Assembly: GCF_900113835.1 (NCBI RefSeq)
Contig: NZ_FOQV01000015.1
Location: 54,256-118,255 of the forward strand
Direction: 5' to 3'
From: Allobosea sp. OK403
GTDB taxonomy: Bacteria > Pseudomonadota > Alphaproteobacteria > Rhizobiales > Beijerinckiaceae
Length of the DNA: 64,000 nt
Part shown: piece after piece, positions 32,939-42,807 of the stretch
Layout: each line of letters begins with the position of its first letter
Position numbering within the stretch: the stretch's first letter is position 1
Position numbers and translations under genes: made by a program
The notes under the pieces: generated by a model
The model's database searches: none
What the model saw: the letters and a program-made list of their open reading frames with translations, nothing else
What the model was told of the DNA's origin: nothing

Positions 32939-33727
32939 TCAAGGCCCCGGAAACAGCGCGTCGGTATATCCCGCCAACCAGTAGGCCAGCAGACCGACCC
33001 ATTCCTTGAAGCCGTCATCGGCGATGCTCAGGCCGCGCGGCGCCCGGCCATAGGGCCTGATGAAATCGGCCGGTTCGTTCTCCGACCAGTAGTCGACGGG
33101 AAAGGCCTCGACCGCAAAGCCCGCCTTGCGGAACACGCCCATCGCGCGCGGCATGTGCCAGGCCGAGGTCACCAGCAGCCAGCGCTCGCCGGGCTTGGGC
33201 TCGACCAATCGACGGGTGAAGACGGCGTTTTCGCGCGTGTTGCGCGACCTGTCCTCCAGCACGAGCCGCTCCGGTGGCAGGCCGAGCCCCTCGAACAACA
33301 ATCGCGCGCCATCGGCTTCGGTCTCGGTGACCGGGGTGACCAGATTGGCGGCACCGCCGGTGAAGACGATCCTGGCCTCGGGATGAAGCCGCGCGAGCTC
33401 GACCGCCTTGGTCATCCGCGCAGCCGCCGAGGTCAGCACCACATCGCCGCGAGCAACCCCGATGGCGCCGCCCAGCACGACGATGCCGGCGACTGGCCCC
33501 TTCGCGGCGTCCTGCTGCGGGAAGCGGTTCTCGAGCGGGCGGATGACGATGCGCGGCAGCGGGCTGAACGCCATCAAGGACAGGGCGAGCACGGCGAGAA
33601 CGCCGAGCCAGCGCCCGAACCGGGCGAGGCGCGAGAAGGCCAGCAGCGCGCCAAGCCCCGCCAGCAGGATCGCCAGATTCACCGGAGAAAAGACGAACCA
33701 GACGAGCTTGGAGAGAGTGAAGAACAT
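32939..33727 (-). CDS. YdcF/ElyC-type DUF218 protein
   Basis: The 262-residue protein has two N-terminal spans (about 5-25 and 35-55) and a periplasmic-type DUF218 domain. Landmarks are IVVLGGAIG, EARIVFTGG, EDRSRNTRENA and VTSAWHMPRA. Members such as ElyC affect envelope polymer assembly. It starts best at ATG 33727 after a G-rich stretch. The exact role is unknown. Confidence 0.88.
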   Translation of the reverse strand: MFFTLSKLVWFVFSPVNLAILLAGLGALLAFSRLARFGRWLGVLAVLALSLMAFSPLPRIVIRPLENRFPQQDAAKGPVAGIVVLGGAIGVARGDVVLTSAAARMTKAVELARLHPEARIVFTGGAANLVTPVTETEADGARLLFEGLGLPPERLVLEDRSRNTRENAVFTRRLVEPKPGERWLLVTSAWHMPRAMGVFRKAGFAVEAFPVDYWSENEPADFIRPYGRAPRGLSIADDGFKEWVGLLAYWLAGYTDALFPGP

Positions 33728-33804
33728 CGACGGCCCCCGGCACAACTCAGCCAAGTATAGAGCCTCGATGCTGACGGCTTGCTAACGCGGAGCGTCCCGC
33801 TGTG

Positions 33805-34329
33805 TCAGCGGATGATGCGCGGCGGCTCTTGCGGCTGTCGCGGTGGGGCCTGCGGCAGTGACCATTCGAGCTCGATCGCGCGGTTGGCGACCTCGCGCAA
33901 TTCGCAGCCCGCCTGCCGGCCGAGCTGCCAGCCTTCCCGCTGCGTCGTTCCGTAAAAGGCGCATTTCTGCGCGACGAAACTCTCCCAGGCGACCTGCAGG
34001 GCAACGACCCGGTTGCGCTGGCCTGCATCGAGCGTGCGCCCTTTCAATCGCAGCGCCAGCAGCAGCCGCTCGCGCCAGACCGCCTCCTCCCGGCGTGCGC
34101 AGCCGAGTTCGGCCGCGCGCTGATCGACGCCGACCGCACGCACGCAAGCGACCGCGATCATGCCGACGCAGGACGGCGCGGCGATACGGCCCTCGCGCAG
34201 GCAGGCAGCCAATTGCGCCCGATCGCTCGCGAGCACCGTACTGCCCGGCGGCGACGATGGCGCCTGCGCCCAGAGCGGCGTGGCGCTGACCATCAACAGA
34301 AAGAGCGGGAGCGCGTTCAGCGAGATCAT
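33805..34329 (-). CDS. secreted LprI/DUF1311-like protein
   Basis: The 174-residue protein has a signal peptide (LPLFLLMVSATPLWAQ) and a helical mature part with six cysteines. ALQVAWESFVAQKCAFYG and GWQLGRQAGCELREVANRAIEL recall the DUF1311/LprI motif W...C...C....R...L. LprI relatives inhibit lysozyme. The C-terminus is proline-rich. The function here is only suggested by family. Confidence 0.7.
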   Translation of the reverse strand: MISLNALPLFLLMVSATPLWAQAPSSPPGSTVLASDRAQLAACLREGRIAAPSCVGMIAVACVRAVGVDQRAAELGCARREEAVWRERLLLALRLKGRTLDAGQRNRVVALQVAWESFVAQKCAFYGTTQREGWQLGRQAGCELREVANRAIELEWSLPQAPPRQPQEPPRIIR

Positions 34330-34373
34330 CGGTCCATCATCCGCGCCGAGGCAGCCAGATCAAGGCCACGGGA

Positions 34374-34417
34374 GCGTTTTCGAGCGAAGTGGACACCGGT
34401 TCGCGTGAAGAAAACGC
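34374..34417. repeat. intergenic repeat, GCGTTTTC family (full copy)
   Basis: GCGTTTT (34374-34380) and AAAACGC (34411-34417) enclose GAAGTGGACACCGGTTCGCG. It is the best copy of this family in the window. Confidence 0.8.
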
Positions 34418-34434
34418 GATAAAACAAGAAGCTG

Positions 34435-34554
34435 GAGCAGGATGCGAAAAAGTGGGAACCGGTTTTTGCATTGATCCTGCCCTAACTCCTTGATGAGAGC
34501 CGGATGATTTCAGATGGGATCACGTCGTGATCCCATCTGAAATCATCCGGCTCT
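34435..34554. repeat. composite palindrome with a perfect 59-bp core
   Basis: A GCAGGATGCGAAAAA repeat (34435-34480) is followed by a perfect palindrome: arms 34496-34524 and 34526-34554, 29 bp each, around one base. The same two units lie together, in reverse order, at 4454-4565. Confidence 0.9.
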
Positions 34555-34564
34555 AGGCGTCATC

Positions 34565-35185
34565 TCACGAAATCGGCAACGGCAAGGCCGGCTTGGCGGC
34601 CGGGCGCGCGAAGAGGGTCTCGTACCAGCGCTGCAGATGCGGCCGCACGCGACGCTCGACCGGCATGTTCAGCCAGCGATGCGCACCGCAACCGACCGTG
34701 ATGTCGGCCATGCCGAAACGCTCGCCCGCGAGAAAGCTCCGCGTCGCCAGATGCGCCTCCAGGATATCCATCTTGGCCTCGGCCTTGGCGATGGAAGCCG
34801 CGATCACCTCCGGGCCGGTATGCCCAGGCATTTTCCGCACCAGCCCCCAGAAGGCCGGCGTCATCGAGGGCTGCAATTCGGAGATCATCCAATCCATCCA
34901 GCGATCGGCCTCCGTGCGCAGCGCCGGATCCTCCTCCCAGATCCAGCCGGCGCCATAGCGCGCCGCCAGGTAGCGCACGATGCTGTTGGATTCCCAGATG
35001 CAGACTTCGCCGTCTTCCAGCACGGGAATCTGGGCGTTGGGGTTCTTGGCGAGAAAAGTCGGCTCGCGCGTACCGCCGAATGCGCCGCCGAGGTCGATGC
35101 GCTCGAAGGTTTGACCAACCTCGCCTGCAGCCCAGACCACCTTCTGCACATTGATGGAGCTGATGCGCCCCCAGATCGTCAGCAT
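34565..35185 (-). CDS. glutathione S-transferase family protein
   Basis: The 206-residue protein has the N-terminal thioredoxin-like fold. LTIWGRISSINVQKVVWA gives the glutathione-site Ser, followed by NPNAQIPVLEDGE and ESNSIVRYLA. The helical C-terminal domain contains SFLAGERFGMADI. ATG 35185 follows AGGA and the longer frame lacks coding character. It lies just downstream of pccA and may be co-transcribed. Substrate unknown. Confidence 0.9.
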   Translation of the reverse strand: MLTIWGRISSINVQKVVWAAGEVGQTFERIDLGGAFGGTREPTFLAKNPNAQIPVLEDGEVCIWESNSIVRYLAARYGAGWIWEEDPALRTEADRWMDWMISELQPSMTPAFWGLVRKMPGHTGPEVIAASIAKAEAKMDILEAHLATRSFLAGERFGMADITVGCGAHRWLNMPVERRVRPHLQRWYETLFARPAAKPALPLPIS

Positions 35186-35272
35186 GACTACAAGTCCTGT
35201 TCTCGTCTTGCCGGCAACTCTCGGGCCAGCGACCGCAATTGGCAAGGAAGAGGCGAAAGCCCGCCCCTGCCC

Positions 35273-37273
<2,001 letters not shown>

Positions 37274-37392
37274 CGATGGCGTCTCCCGGCCGTCTCACCA
37301 AATCATTGGCCGCCGGGGTTTAGTGAACGCCGCAGCCGGCGTCCATTGATGCAAAAGTTCAGCCGCTGGCAAGCGGTTGTGCGCAGATGGGC

Positions 37393-37830
37393 TCAGCTCG
37401 CCAGCAGCATGCGCTCGGCGCCGAGGCCACGAAGCTTCTCCGAGCCCTTGCGCAGCGCAAAGCCGATCAGGGCTTCGTCGCAGCGTTCTGCCTCGCGCAC
37501 GATCTCGAAGGCGATGCGCTGGGCCGTGGCGCTCGGCCCGTCTCCGGCGCTAAGCGTCGTCACCAGCCAATGCGCCTTGTCACGGTCGATGATCCCCGTC
37601 GGGCGGCTTTCCCAGACGGCGTAGTCGACGGTGAGCGTGACCAGGTAATCGGCGAAGGCCGCGCAGGCCTCAGGCACCGCCCGATCGAGCGCGACCAGCA
37701 CATCGATGATATCGCGTGTCATCACGACATCAGCCAAGATCTCACGCTGAAGCATCTTGACGTCTTCATCGTCGATCACGTGATGATCCATCACGCGATC
37801 GACGAATTCACGAAGCTCATGACCAATCAT
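37393..37830 (-). CDS. conserved hypothetical alphaproteobacterial protein
   Basis: The 145-residue protein is helical and acidic, starting IGHELREFVDRVMDHHVIDD and including RDIIDVLVALDRAVPEACAAF and ADYLVTLTVDYAVWE. No signal or spans. No function is recognised. It is about 120 bp upstream of pccA on the same strand. Confidence 0.75.
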   Translation of the reverse strand: MIGHELREFVDRVMDHHVIDDEDVKMLQREILADVVMTRDIIDVLVALDRAVPEACAAFADYLVTLTVDYAVWESRPTGIIDRDKAHWLVTTLSAGDGPSATAQRIAFEIVREAERCDEALIGFALRKGSEKLRGLGAERMLLAS

Positions 37831-37995
37831 TGTTCAATCCTCGTCCGGCTTTGTTTTATGCCGGTATGTTCCTGTTGCAGGAACACCATGGGTCTCCACC
37901 TCCCAGCAGGTGGTTAACGCCCAAATCTGAACGATTATTCAGGTTAAACAGAGCTGATCCGACGTGGTTGCGCAGACGTTACGATCAACGCCGGC

Positions 37996-39135
37996 TCACG
38001 ACCCGGCACGAGCAATCGCGTCGGCCGGCAGGCAGCTGCCGCTATGATCGCGCGCAAGCGGCGAGACCGGCAGGAAGCTGTCATCGTCGGGGCGTCCCGC
38101 CTTGCCCTCAGTCAGGGTCAGGAGACGGTCGGTCAGTGTCTGGAGCGAATGCTGCGCGACGATCGAGCCGCCTTCGATCAGATTGAAGCGGATATGCCTG
38201 ATCTGAGGATCACAAGCCGAAGGCGGATAGATGTTGCGCAGCAGCAGGCGTGGATAGGCAAGAATTTCGCCATGCTCGTAGACGCGCTCGATCTTCAGCC
38301 CCTTGGCGTTGTCGTCCCGCTCCTTCGGATCGAGATCGTAATAGCCGGTGACGAAACTGGGATCGAAGGCAAAGACGCGCCGGACGCGGCCGTCGCGATA
38401 GGCAGCCTGCTGCGCCAGCCCGCCGCCGAGCGAATGTCCGACGGCGAGGATTTCGGTGCGGCCGGCGCGATAACAGGGAAAACGCTTCAACCGCTCGATG
38501 ATCGGGCCGATATGATCCTGCACCTGCTCATACTGGTCGTAGAGCTGCAGACCTCGCGTCACCCAGCGGAAATTCGAATACCAGTCATCCCTCTGCTTGC
38601 GGTCGGTACCGCGAAAAGCCAGCACCACGGCGCGACAGAAGGACGAAGCCGGGCGGCCATGCGTCCAGATCTGCAGGCCGAGCCCGTCAAGGATGCGTCC
38701 TCGCGGTGAACCGCTTTCGCCGCAGGAGCCCTTGCGACCGCCATAGCCGAAATCGCGCCGGGCTCCGGCATGGTCGTCGCATTGGTTGATCAGCGCCCCC
38801 GCCAGAACCCAGGGCTCGACCCAGGGCTGGGCGCGGCGCTGGAAGTCGCCATCCTCGGATTCGAGCGCCATCACCGTCCGCGGGGTGGCCTTACCCGCCC
38901 GCCTCTCCCCAACGCCATAGAGCGCATCGTCATAAGCTGCGAGCGAGAGCAGCGCATAGCCGACGACATAGGGCGCGACCGTCTTGGCGGGCAGCGCCTT
39001 GGCATCGTCGATGCCGACGCGAATGCGCGCGACAGCGGGATCCTGGATGAGCTCGATCGTGCCGCAGCCGCCGAACCCCGACGTCAGCGCGAGCATCGCG
39101 GCATAAGCCGCCCCACGAAACACAGAACCGACCAT
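37996..39135 (-). CDS. class 3 lipase-like lipoprotein
   Basis: The 379-residue protein begins with a signal and probable lipobox (FGGC, Cys24). The alpha/beta hydrolase part has VLAFRGTD as oxyanion motif, and the nucleophile Ser235 in VGHSLGGG. An Asp in FDPSF and a His near AQHSLQ could complete the triad. It probably acts on lipid or ester substrates at the envelope. The specific substrate is unknown. Confidence 0.82.
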   Translation of the reverse strand: MVGSVFRGAAYAAMLALTSGFGGCGTIELIQDPAVARIRVGIDDAKALPAKTVAPYVVGYALLSLAAYDDALYGVGERRAGKATPRTVMALESEDGDFQRRAQPWVEPWVLAGALINQCDDHAGARRDFGYGGRKGSCGESGSPRGRILDGLGLQIWTHGRPASSFCRAVVLAFRGTDRKQRDDWYSNFRWVTRGLQLYDQYEQVQDHIGPIIERLKRFPCYRAGRTEILAVGHSLGGGLAQQAAYRDGRVRRVFAFDPSFVTGYYDLDPKERDDNAKGLKIERVYEHGEILAYPRLLLRNIYPPSACDPQIRHIRFNLIEGGSIVAQHSLQTLTDRLLTLTEGKAGRPDDDSFLPVSPLARDHSGSCLPADAIARAGS

Positions 39136-39195
39136 GCTCGCCCCCCGAAGGCTACCGTAGCGTCAACGCAACGACAGACAAGAGTGGCGCGTGGC

Positions 39196-39876
39196 TCAGG
39201 CGGGCTCGTTCACCAAGGCGTCGAGCAAGGCAGGCAGTTCGCCGGCATGGGCGAGGCTGTGACGCGCCCCCAGCGCCATGAGGCCCGCCACCGGCTGGAA
39301 CCCCCAGGACACCGCGACCGGTGCGACGCCAGCCGCCAGGGCCATTTCCATGTCGAAAGACGAATCGCCGACCATGGCGCTGCGTCCGGCGCGCGCGCCG
39401 GTTTCGGCCAGCGCCCGCAGGATCATGCCGGGATGCGGCTTGGAAGGCGCATCATCGGCCGTCTGGATTGTGGCGAAGAGCCCTTCCCAGCCATGCCGGG
39501 CGATGATGTAGTCGGCGCCGCGCCGCGACTTGCCGGTGGCGATGCCGAGTTTGAGGCCGGGCCTCGCCGCCAGATCCACCAGCATCGCGGCGACACCGGG
39601 AAAGAGCGGCTCATCCAGCGCCGGATCGCCGCTTTCGGCCTCGCGCCGCATCCGCCCGAACACCTCCCGATAGGTCGCGGTCAGCGCCTCATCGGGCTCA
39701 GTCAGGCCGGCAAGGCGCATCAGCGCAATATCGAGCGTCAGCCCGATCACACCCAACCCGGCCTCCCGGCCCGGATGCCTGAAACCGCAGCGGGCGAAGG
39801 TTTCAAACTGCGATTCCAGAATGATCTTTTCGGAATCGATCAGCGTGCCGTCAAGGTCGAAGATAACGAGATCCAT
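39196..39876 (-). CDS. HAD-family phosphatase
   Basis: The 226-residue protein has motif I FDLDGTLID (nucleophile Asp7, acid Asp9), motif II GIATGKSRRG, motif III PSKPHPGM and motif IV MVGDSSFDMEMA. The cap domain between I and II is helical, as in phosphoglycolate phosphatases. In relatives this gene follows rluC and crcB, and here too it lies downstream of them. Confidence 0.88.
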   Translation of the reverse strand: MDLVIFDLDGTLIDSEKIILESQFETFARCGFRHPGREAGLGVIGLTLDIALMRLAGLTEPDEALTATYREVFGRMRREAESGDPALDEPLFPGVAAMLVDLAARPGLKLGIATGKSRRGADYIIARHGWEGLFATIQTADDAPSKPHPGMILRALAETGARAGRSAMVGDSSFDMEMALAAGVAPVAVSWGFQPVAGLMALGARHSLAHAGELPALLDALVNEPA

Positions 39877-39958
39877 GGCGCGGCTTTAGAGCATGACGCC
39901 GAAAACTGCCAACCAGTTTCGGCGTCATGCCTTGTCATGTGCGGACAGCGCCGCCGCT

Positions 39959-40492
39959 TCAGGACCTCGTCGCAGCCGGGGTCTGCTCCGCGCCGGACTT
40001 GGCCTCGCGGGCGCAGCTGTCGACCGCCTTGCGCAGATCGTCGCCGTCGAGCCCCTTTCCGCGCGCCTCCTTGCGGCAGACCGCGCGCTGGGCGAGATCG
40101 GGACGCTTTTCGTTGAAGCAGGCGACGAGCGCGGCCGTACGGGTGGAGCCTTCGAGCTTGCGGCCGTCGACCTCCTCCTTGCAGGCGGAGCGGGCCGCAG
40201 CCGCGGTCGGCTTACCGTCGCGCGTCACCCCGTCGCGAGCGTAAAGCTGCACGCCGGGAAATTTGGCCTGGAGGCAGTCGCGCATCGCCGCGCGCAGATC
40301 ATCGCCGGAGAGTGCGACATTGTCGGCAAGGCACTCCTTGCGCGCCTTGGCGCGGACTTCGCGCGGCACGGGTTCATCGGGGGCGGCAGCCACTGCGGCC
40401 GCCTGGCGCGGCGCGGGCGCCTGCGCAACAGCCGGAGCCGCGACGCAAAGGGACAGAGACAGGCCAGTGAAGAGAACGGCGAAACGCATCAT
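39959..40492 (-). CDS. secreted PsiF-like repeat protein
   Basis: The 177-residue protein has a signal peptide ending APAVAQA and three cysteine-paired repeats. Each has a C-x-(6-10)-LxGxxxRxxxxxC pattern: KECLADNVALSGDDLRAAM, SACKEEVDGRKLEGSTRTAA and CRKEARGKGLDGDDLRKAV. This matches the PsiF repeat of phosphate-starvation protein PsiF. Function is unknown. Confidence 0.75.
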   Translation of the reverse strand: MMRFAVLFTGLSLSLCVAAPAVAQAPAPRQAAAVAAAPDEPVPREVRAKARKECLADNVALSGDDLRAAMRDCLQAKFPGVQLYARDGVTRDGKPTAAAARSACKEEVDGRKLEGSTRTAALVACFNEKRPDLAQRAVCRKEARGKGLDGDDLRKAVDSCAREAKSGAEQTPAATRS

Positions 40493-40604
40493 CGGAGCAC
40501 CTGTGTAAGAGCAATGGGAACAGAACTAGAACACAGTCCAGTTTGTTCTGCAACTGTTCTCTTACGCTTCGTCAGCATCCGAACGAAACGGGACTCCCCG
40601 ATCC

Positions 40605-41942
40605 CTACTCGTCGGGCGCGTCGACGATCGGATCGTAGCGCTCATCCTCGAAGCCGAGCAGGTTCCAGGACTGGCGCATATGCGGCGGCAGCGGCGCACT
40701 GACATCGATCGTGCCCTTGCCGCGCGGATGCGGCAGCACGATACGGCGTGCCAGCAGATGCAGCTTGTTCTGGATGCCGCCGGGCAATTCCCAGTTCTTG
40801 ATGTTGAAGTATTTCGGGTCGCCGACGATCGGGTGGCCGATATGGGCGGCATGGGCGCGCAATTGGTGGGTGCGGCCCGTCACCGGCTTCAGCGAGAGCC
40901 AGCCGAGCTTCTGCGCCGCGGTCTCGACCACGGCGTAATAGGTCACGGCATGCATCGCGCCGTCGTCGCCATGCTTGGCGACCGCCATGCGCTGATCGCC
41001 GTCATAGGCCTCCTCGCGGGCGAGATAGGTCGAGATCCGGCCCTGGCGTACGCGCGGCACGCCCGCGACCAGCGCCCAATAGACTTTGCGCGCCGAACGC
41101 GAACGGAAGGTCTTGGCCAAAGTCGCTGCGGCAAAGCGCGATTTCGCGATGACGAGGCAGCCGGCAGTGTCCTTGTCGAGCCGGTGCACCAGGCGCGGCT
41201 TCTGGCCGTCCTTGCCCATCATCGCGTCGAGCATCTGGTCGACATGGCGCGTGGTGCCCGAGCCGCCTTGCACGGCAAGCCCCGCCGGCTTGTTCAACAC
41301 GATGACATCGTCATCTTCATAGAGCGTGATCGAGCGCAGGAAGCCGAGCGTGTCGTCATCGGCCTTGAGCGAGCGCGGCCGCTGCTCCTGCGGTTCGAGC
41401 TTGAGCGGCGGGATGCGCACGGTCTGGCCCTCTTCGAGCCGGTCCTTGCTGTCGGCGCGCTTGCCGTTGACGCGCAATTCGCCCTTCCGGACGATACGCT
41501 GGATATGGCTGAAGGAGAGCTGCGGAAACCGGTTTTCCAGAAAGCGGTCGATCCGCATCTCGTTCTCGTCCGCCGTCACCACGAGCTGCTGCACGCCGGT
41601 GGCGAGTACCTGCGCCGTCTCGGCCTTGACCTCGGCGCGCGTCGGCGCATCCGTCACCGGCGCTTTGCGTGGCGCCGCAGGCTTGCGTGGGCCAGCCGCG
41701 CGCGGCACGGGATGATGCGGAGCCGGGTTGCGCGTCGGCTCGGTGCGCACAACGCCCTCTTCCGGCTCCGGCCGAGGCCTGGCCGAAGCCCGCGCCGAGC
41801 GGCGCGCATCATGGCTCGGGCGCTTGCCCTTTGCTGGCCCCCTGGGCGCGCCCGAGGCCGGCGGCCTGCCGCCGCGCTTCGGGCCGCTGCCCTTGGGACC
41901 GCCACTCTTGGAGCCGCCCGGCCCCTTGTTCCCGGTTCTCAT
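40605..41942 (-). CDS. RluA-family 23S rRNA pseudouridine synthase
   Basis: The 445-residue enzyme has a long, basic, low-complexity N-terminal extension (about 1-110, rich in Gly/Arg/Pro), an S4 domain (MRIDRFLENRFPQLSF) and the catalytic domain. The catalytic Asp is in HRLDKDTAGCLV near 253. VTGRTHQLRAHAAHIG follows. It is closest in layout to RluC, which modifies 23S rRNA helix positions. It overlaps crcB by 4 bp. Confidence 0.92.
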   Translation of the reverse strand: MRTGNKGPGGSKSGGPKGSGPKRGGRPPASGAPRGPAKGKRPSHDARRSARASARPRPEPEEGVVRTEPTRNPAPHHPVPRAAGPRKPAAPRKAPVTDAPTRAEVKAETAQVLATGVQQLVVTADENEMRIDRFLENRFPQLSFSHIQRIVRKGELRVNGKRADSKDRLEEGQTVRIPPLKLEPQEQRPRSLKADDDTLGFLRSITLYEDDDVIVLNKPAGLAVQGGSGTTRHVDQMLDAMMGKDGQKPRLVHRLDKDTAGCLVIAKSRFAAATLAKTFRSRSARKVYWALVAGVPRVRQGRISTYLAREEAYDGDQRMAVAKHGDDGAMHAVTYYAVVETAAQKLGWLSLKPVTGRTHQLRAHAAHIGHPIVGDPKYFNIKNWELPGGIQNKLHLLARRIVLPHPRGKGTIDVSAPLPPHMRQSWNLLGFEDERYDPIVDAPDE

Positions 41943-42322
41943 GTCAGTCCCCGCATGATCGCAAGGCCGCCGACCAGCGCCGCAAGCGACACCACGACAG
42001 AGCCGAGGACATAGGCCGCAGCCAGCATCGCCTCGCCCCGCTCCCAGAGCAGGATCGCGTCGAGCGAGAAGGCGGAAAAGGTGGTGAAGCCGCCCAGGAT
42101 GCCGGTCGTCAGGAACAGCCGCAGATCCTGCGGCGTGCCCTCACCGGCCTTGAAGGCGAACCAGCCCGCGACCAGGCCCATCAGGCCGGAGCCGACGATG
42201 TTGATCGCGAGCGTGCCATAGGGAAAGCCGGTGCCGACCCATTTGAGCGAAGCGAAATTGACGCCGTGCCGCAGCACGCCGCCGATGCCGGCGCCGAGAA
42301 AGACGAGGAGCGTGGAGATCAT
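41939..42322 (-). CDS. crcB: fluoride exporter CrcB/Fluc
   Basis: This 127-residue four-span channel expels F-. GAGIGGVLRHGV near the start, and GILGGFTTFSAFSLD in the third span, carrying the Phe-box and Na+ site, are diagnostic. The start at ATG 42322 gives the normal length. It overlaps the pseudouridine synthase by 4 bp (ATGA). No fluoride riboswitch was recognised upstream. Confidence 0.93.
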   Translation of the reverse strand: MISTLLVFLGAGIGGVLRHGVNFASLKWVGTGFPYGTLAINIVGSGLMGLVAGWFAFKAGEGTPQDLRLFLTTGILGGFTTFSAFSLDAILLWERGEAMLAAAYVLGSVVVSLAALVGGLAIMRGLT

Positions 42323-42479
42323 CCGTTTCGCATAGAGCGCGAGGCCGCGGCGCACAAACGAAATCGCAGCTGTGTCATCCCGCACGCGCTGCGGCACGCA
42401 GTGCTGCTGCGCAGATGCGGGATCGCAATCAGGACAAGACGACAGGCCGCCCGTCCGGCCTGGACCTCGGCGGCCGGCT

Positions 42480-42665
42480 TCACGGCCGGAATCGAAACCG
42501 CGCCAACAGGGGGCGTACATAGAGTTCGACGACGACCGTCAGCACGATGAAGACCAGCGCGATCGCCAAGGCGACGATCCAGTAGCTGACGTCGTCCTTC
42601 GAGACGAACCAGCCCGCGATCAGCGCGGGAACGATCAGGAGAAGGCGCGCGATGAGAGAGAACAT
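42480..42665 (-). CDS. 61-aa two-span membrane protein
   Basis: The protein has two hydrophobic stretches (SLIARLLLIVPALIAGWFV and IVALAIALVFIVLTVVVELY) and a basic end RPLLARFRFRP. GGAGCG precedes the ATG. No family is recognised, but its composition is consistent with a real gene. Confidence 0.6.
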   Translation of the reverse strand: MFSLIARLLLIVPALIAGWFVSKDDVSYWIVALAIALVFIVLTVVVELYVRPLLARFRFRP

Positions 42666-42807
42666 GGGCGCTCCGGCCGGGATGCCTGAGGCAGGCGTTG
42701 CCAGGAACGATAGGCTCGGACCGGCGCGTCACGCCTTGCGATCGATCAAGTTGGATCTTCCGCACTCCGCCCTCACACGCTCCGGCAGGTTGTCGAAGCG
42801 CTGACGG

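Noticed and set aside
41939..42480. fluoride riboswitch ahead of crcB
   Set aside because: I looked for the conserved pseudoknot bases upstream of 42322 and did not see a convincing match.
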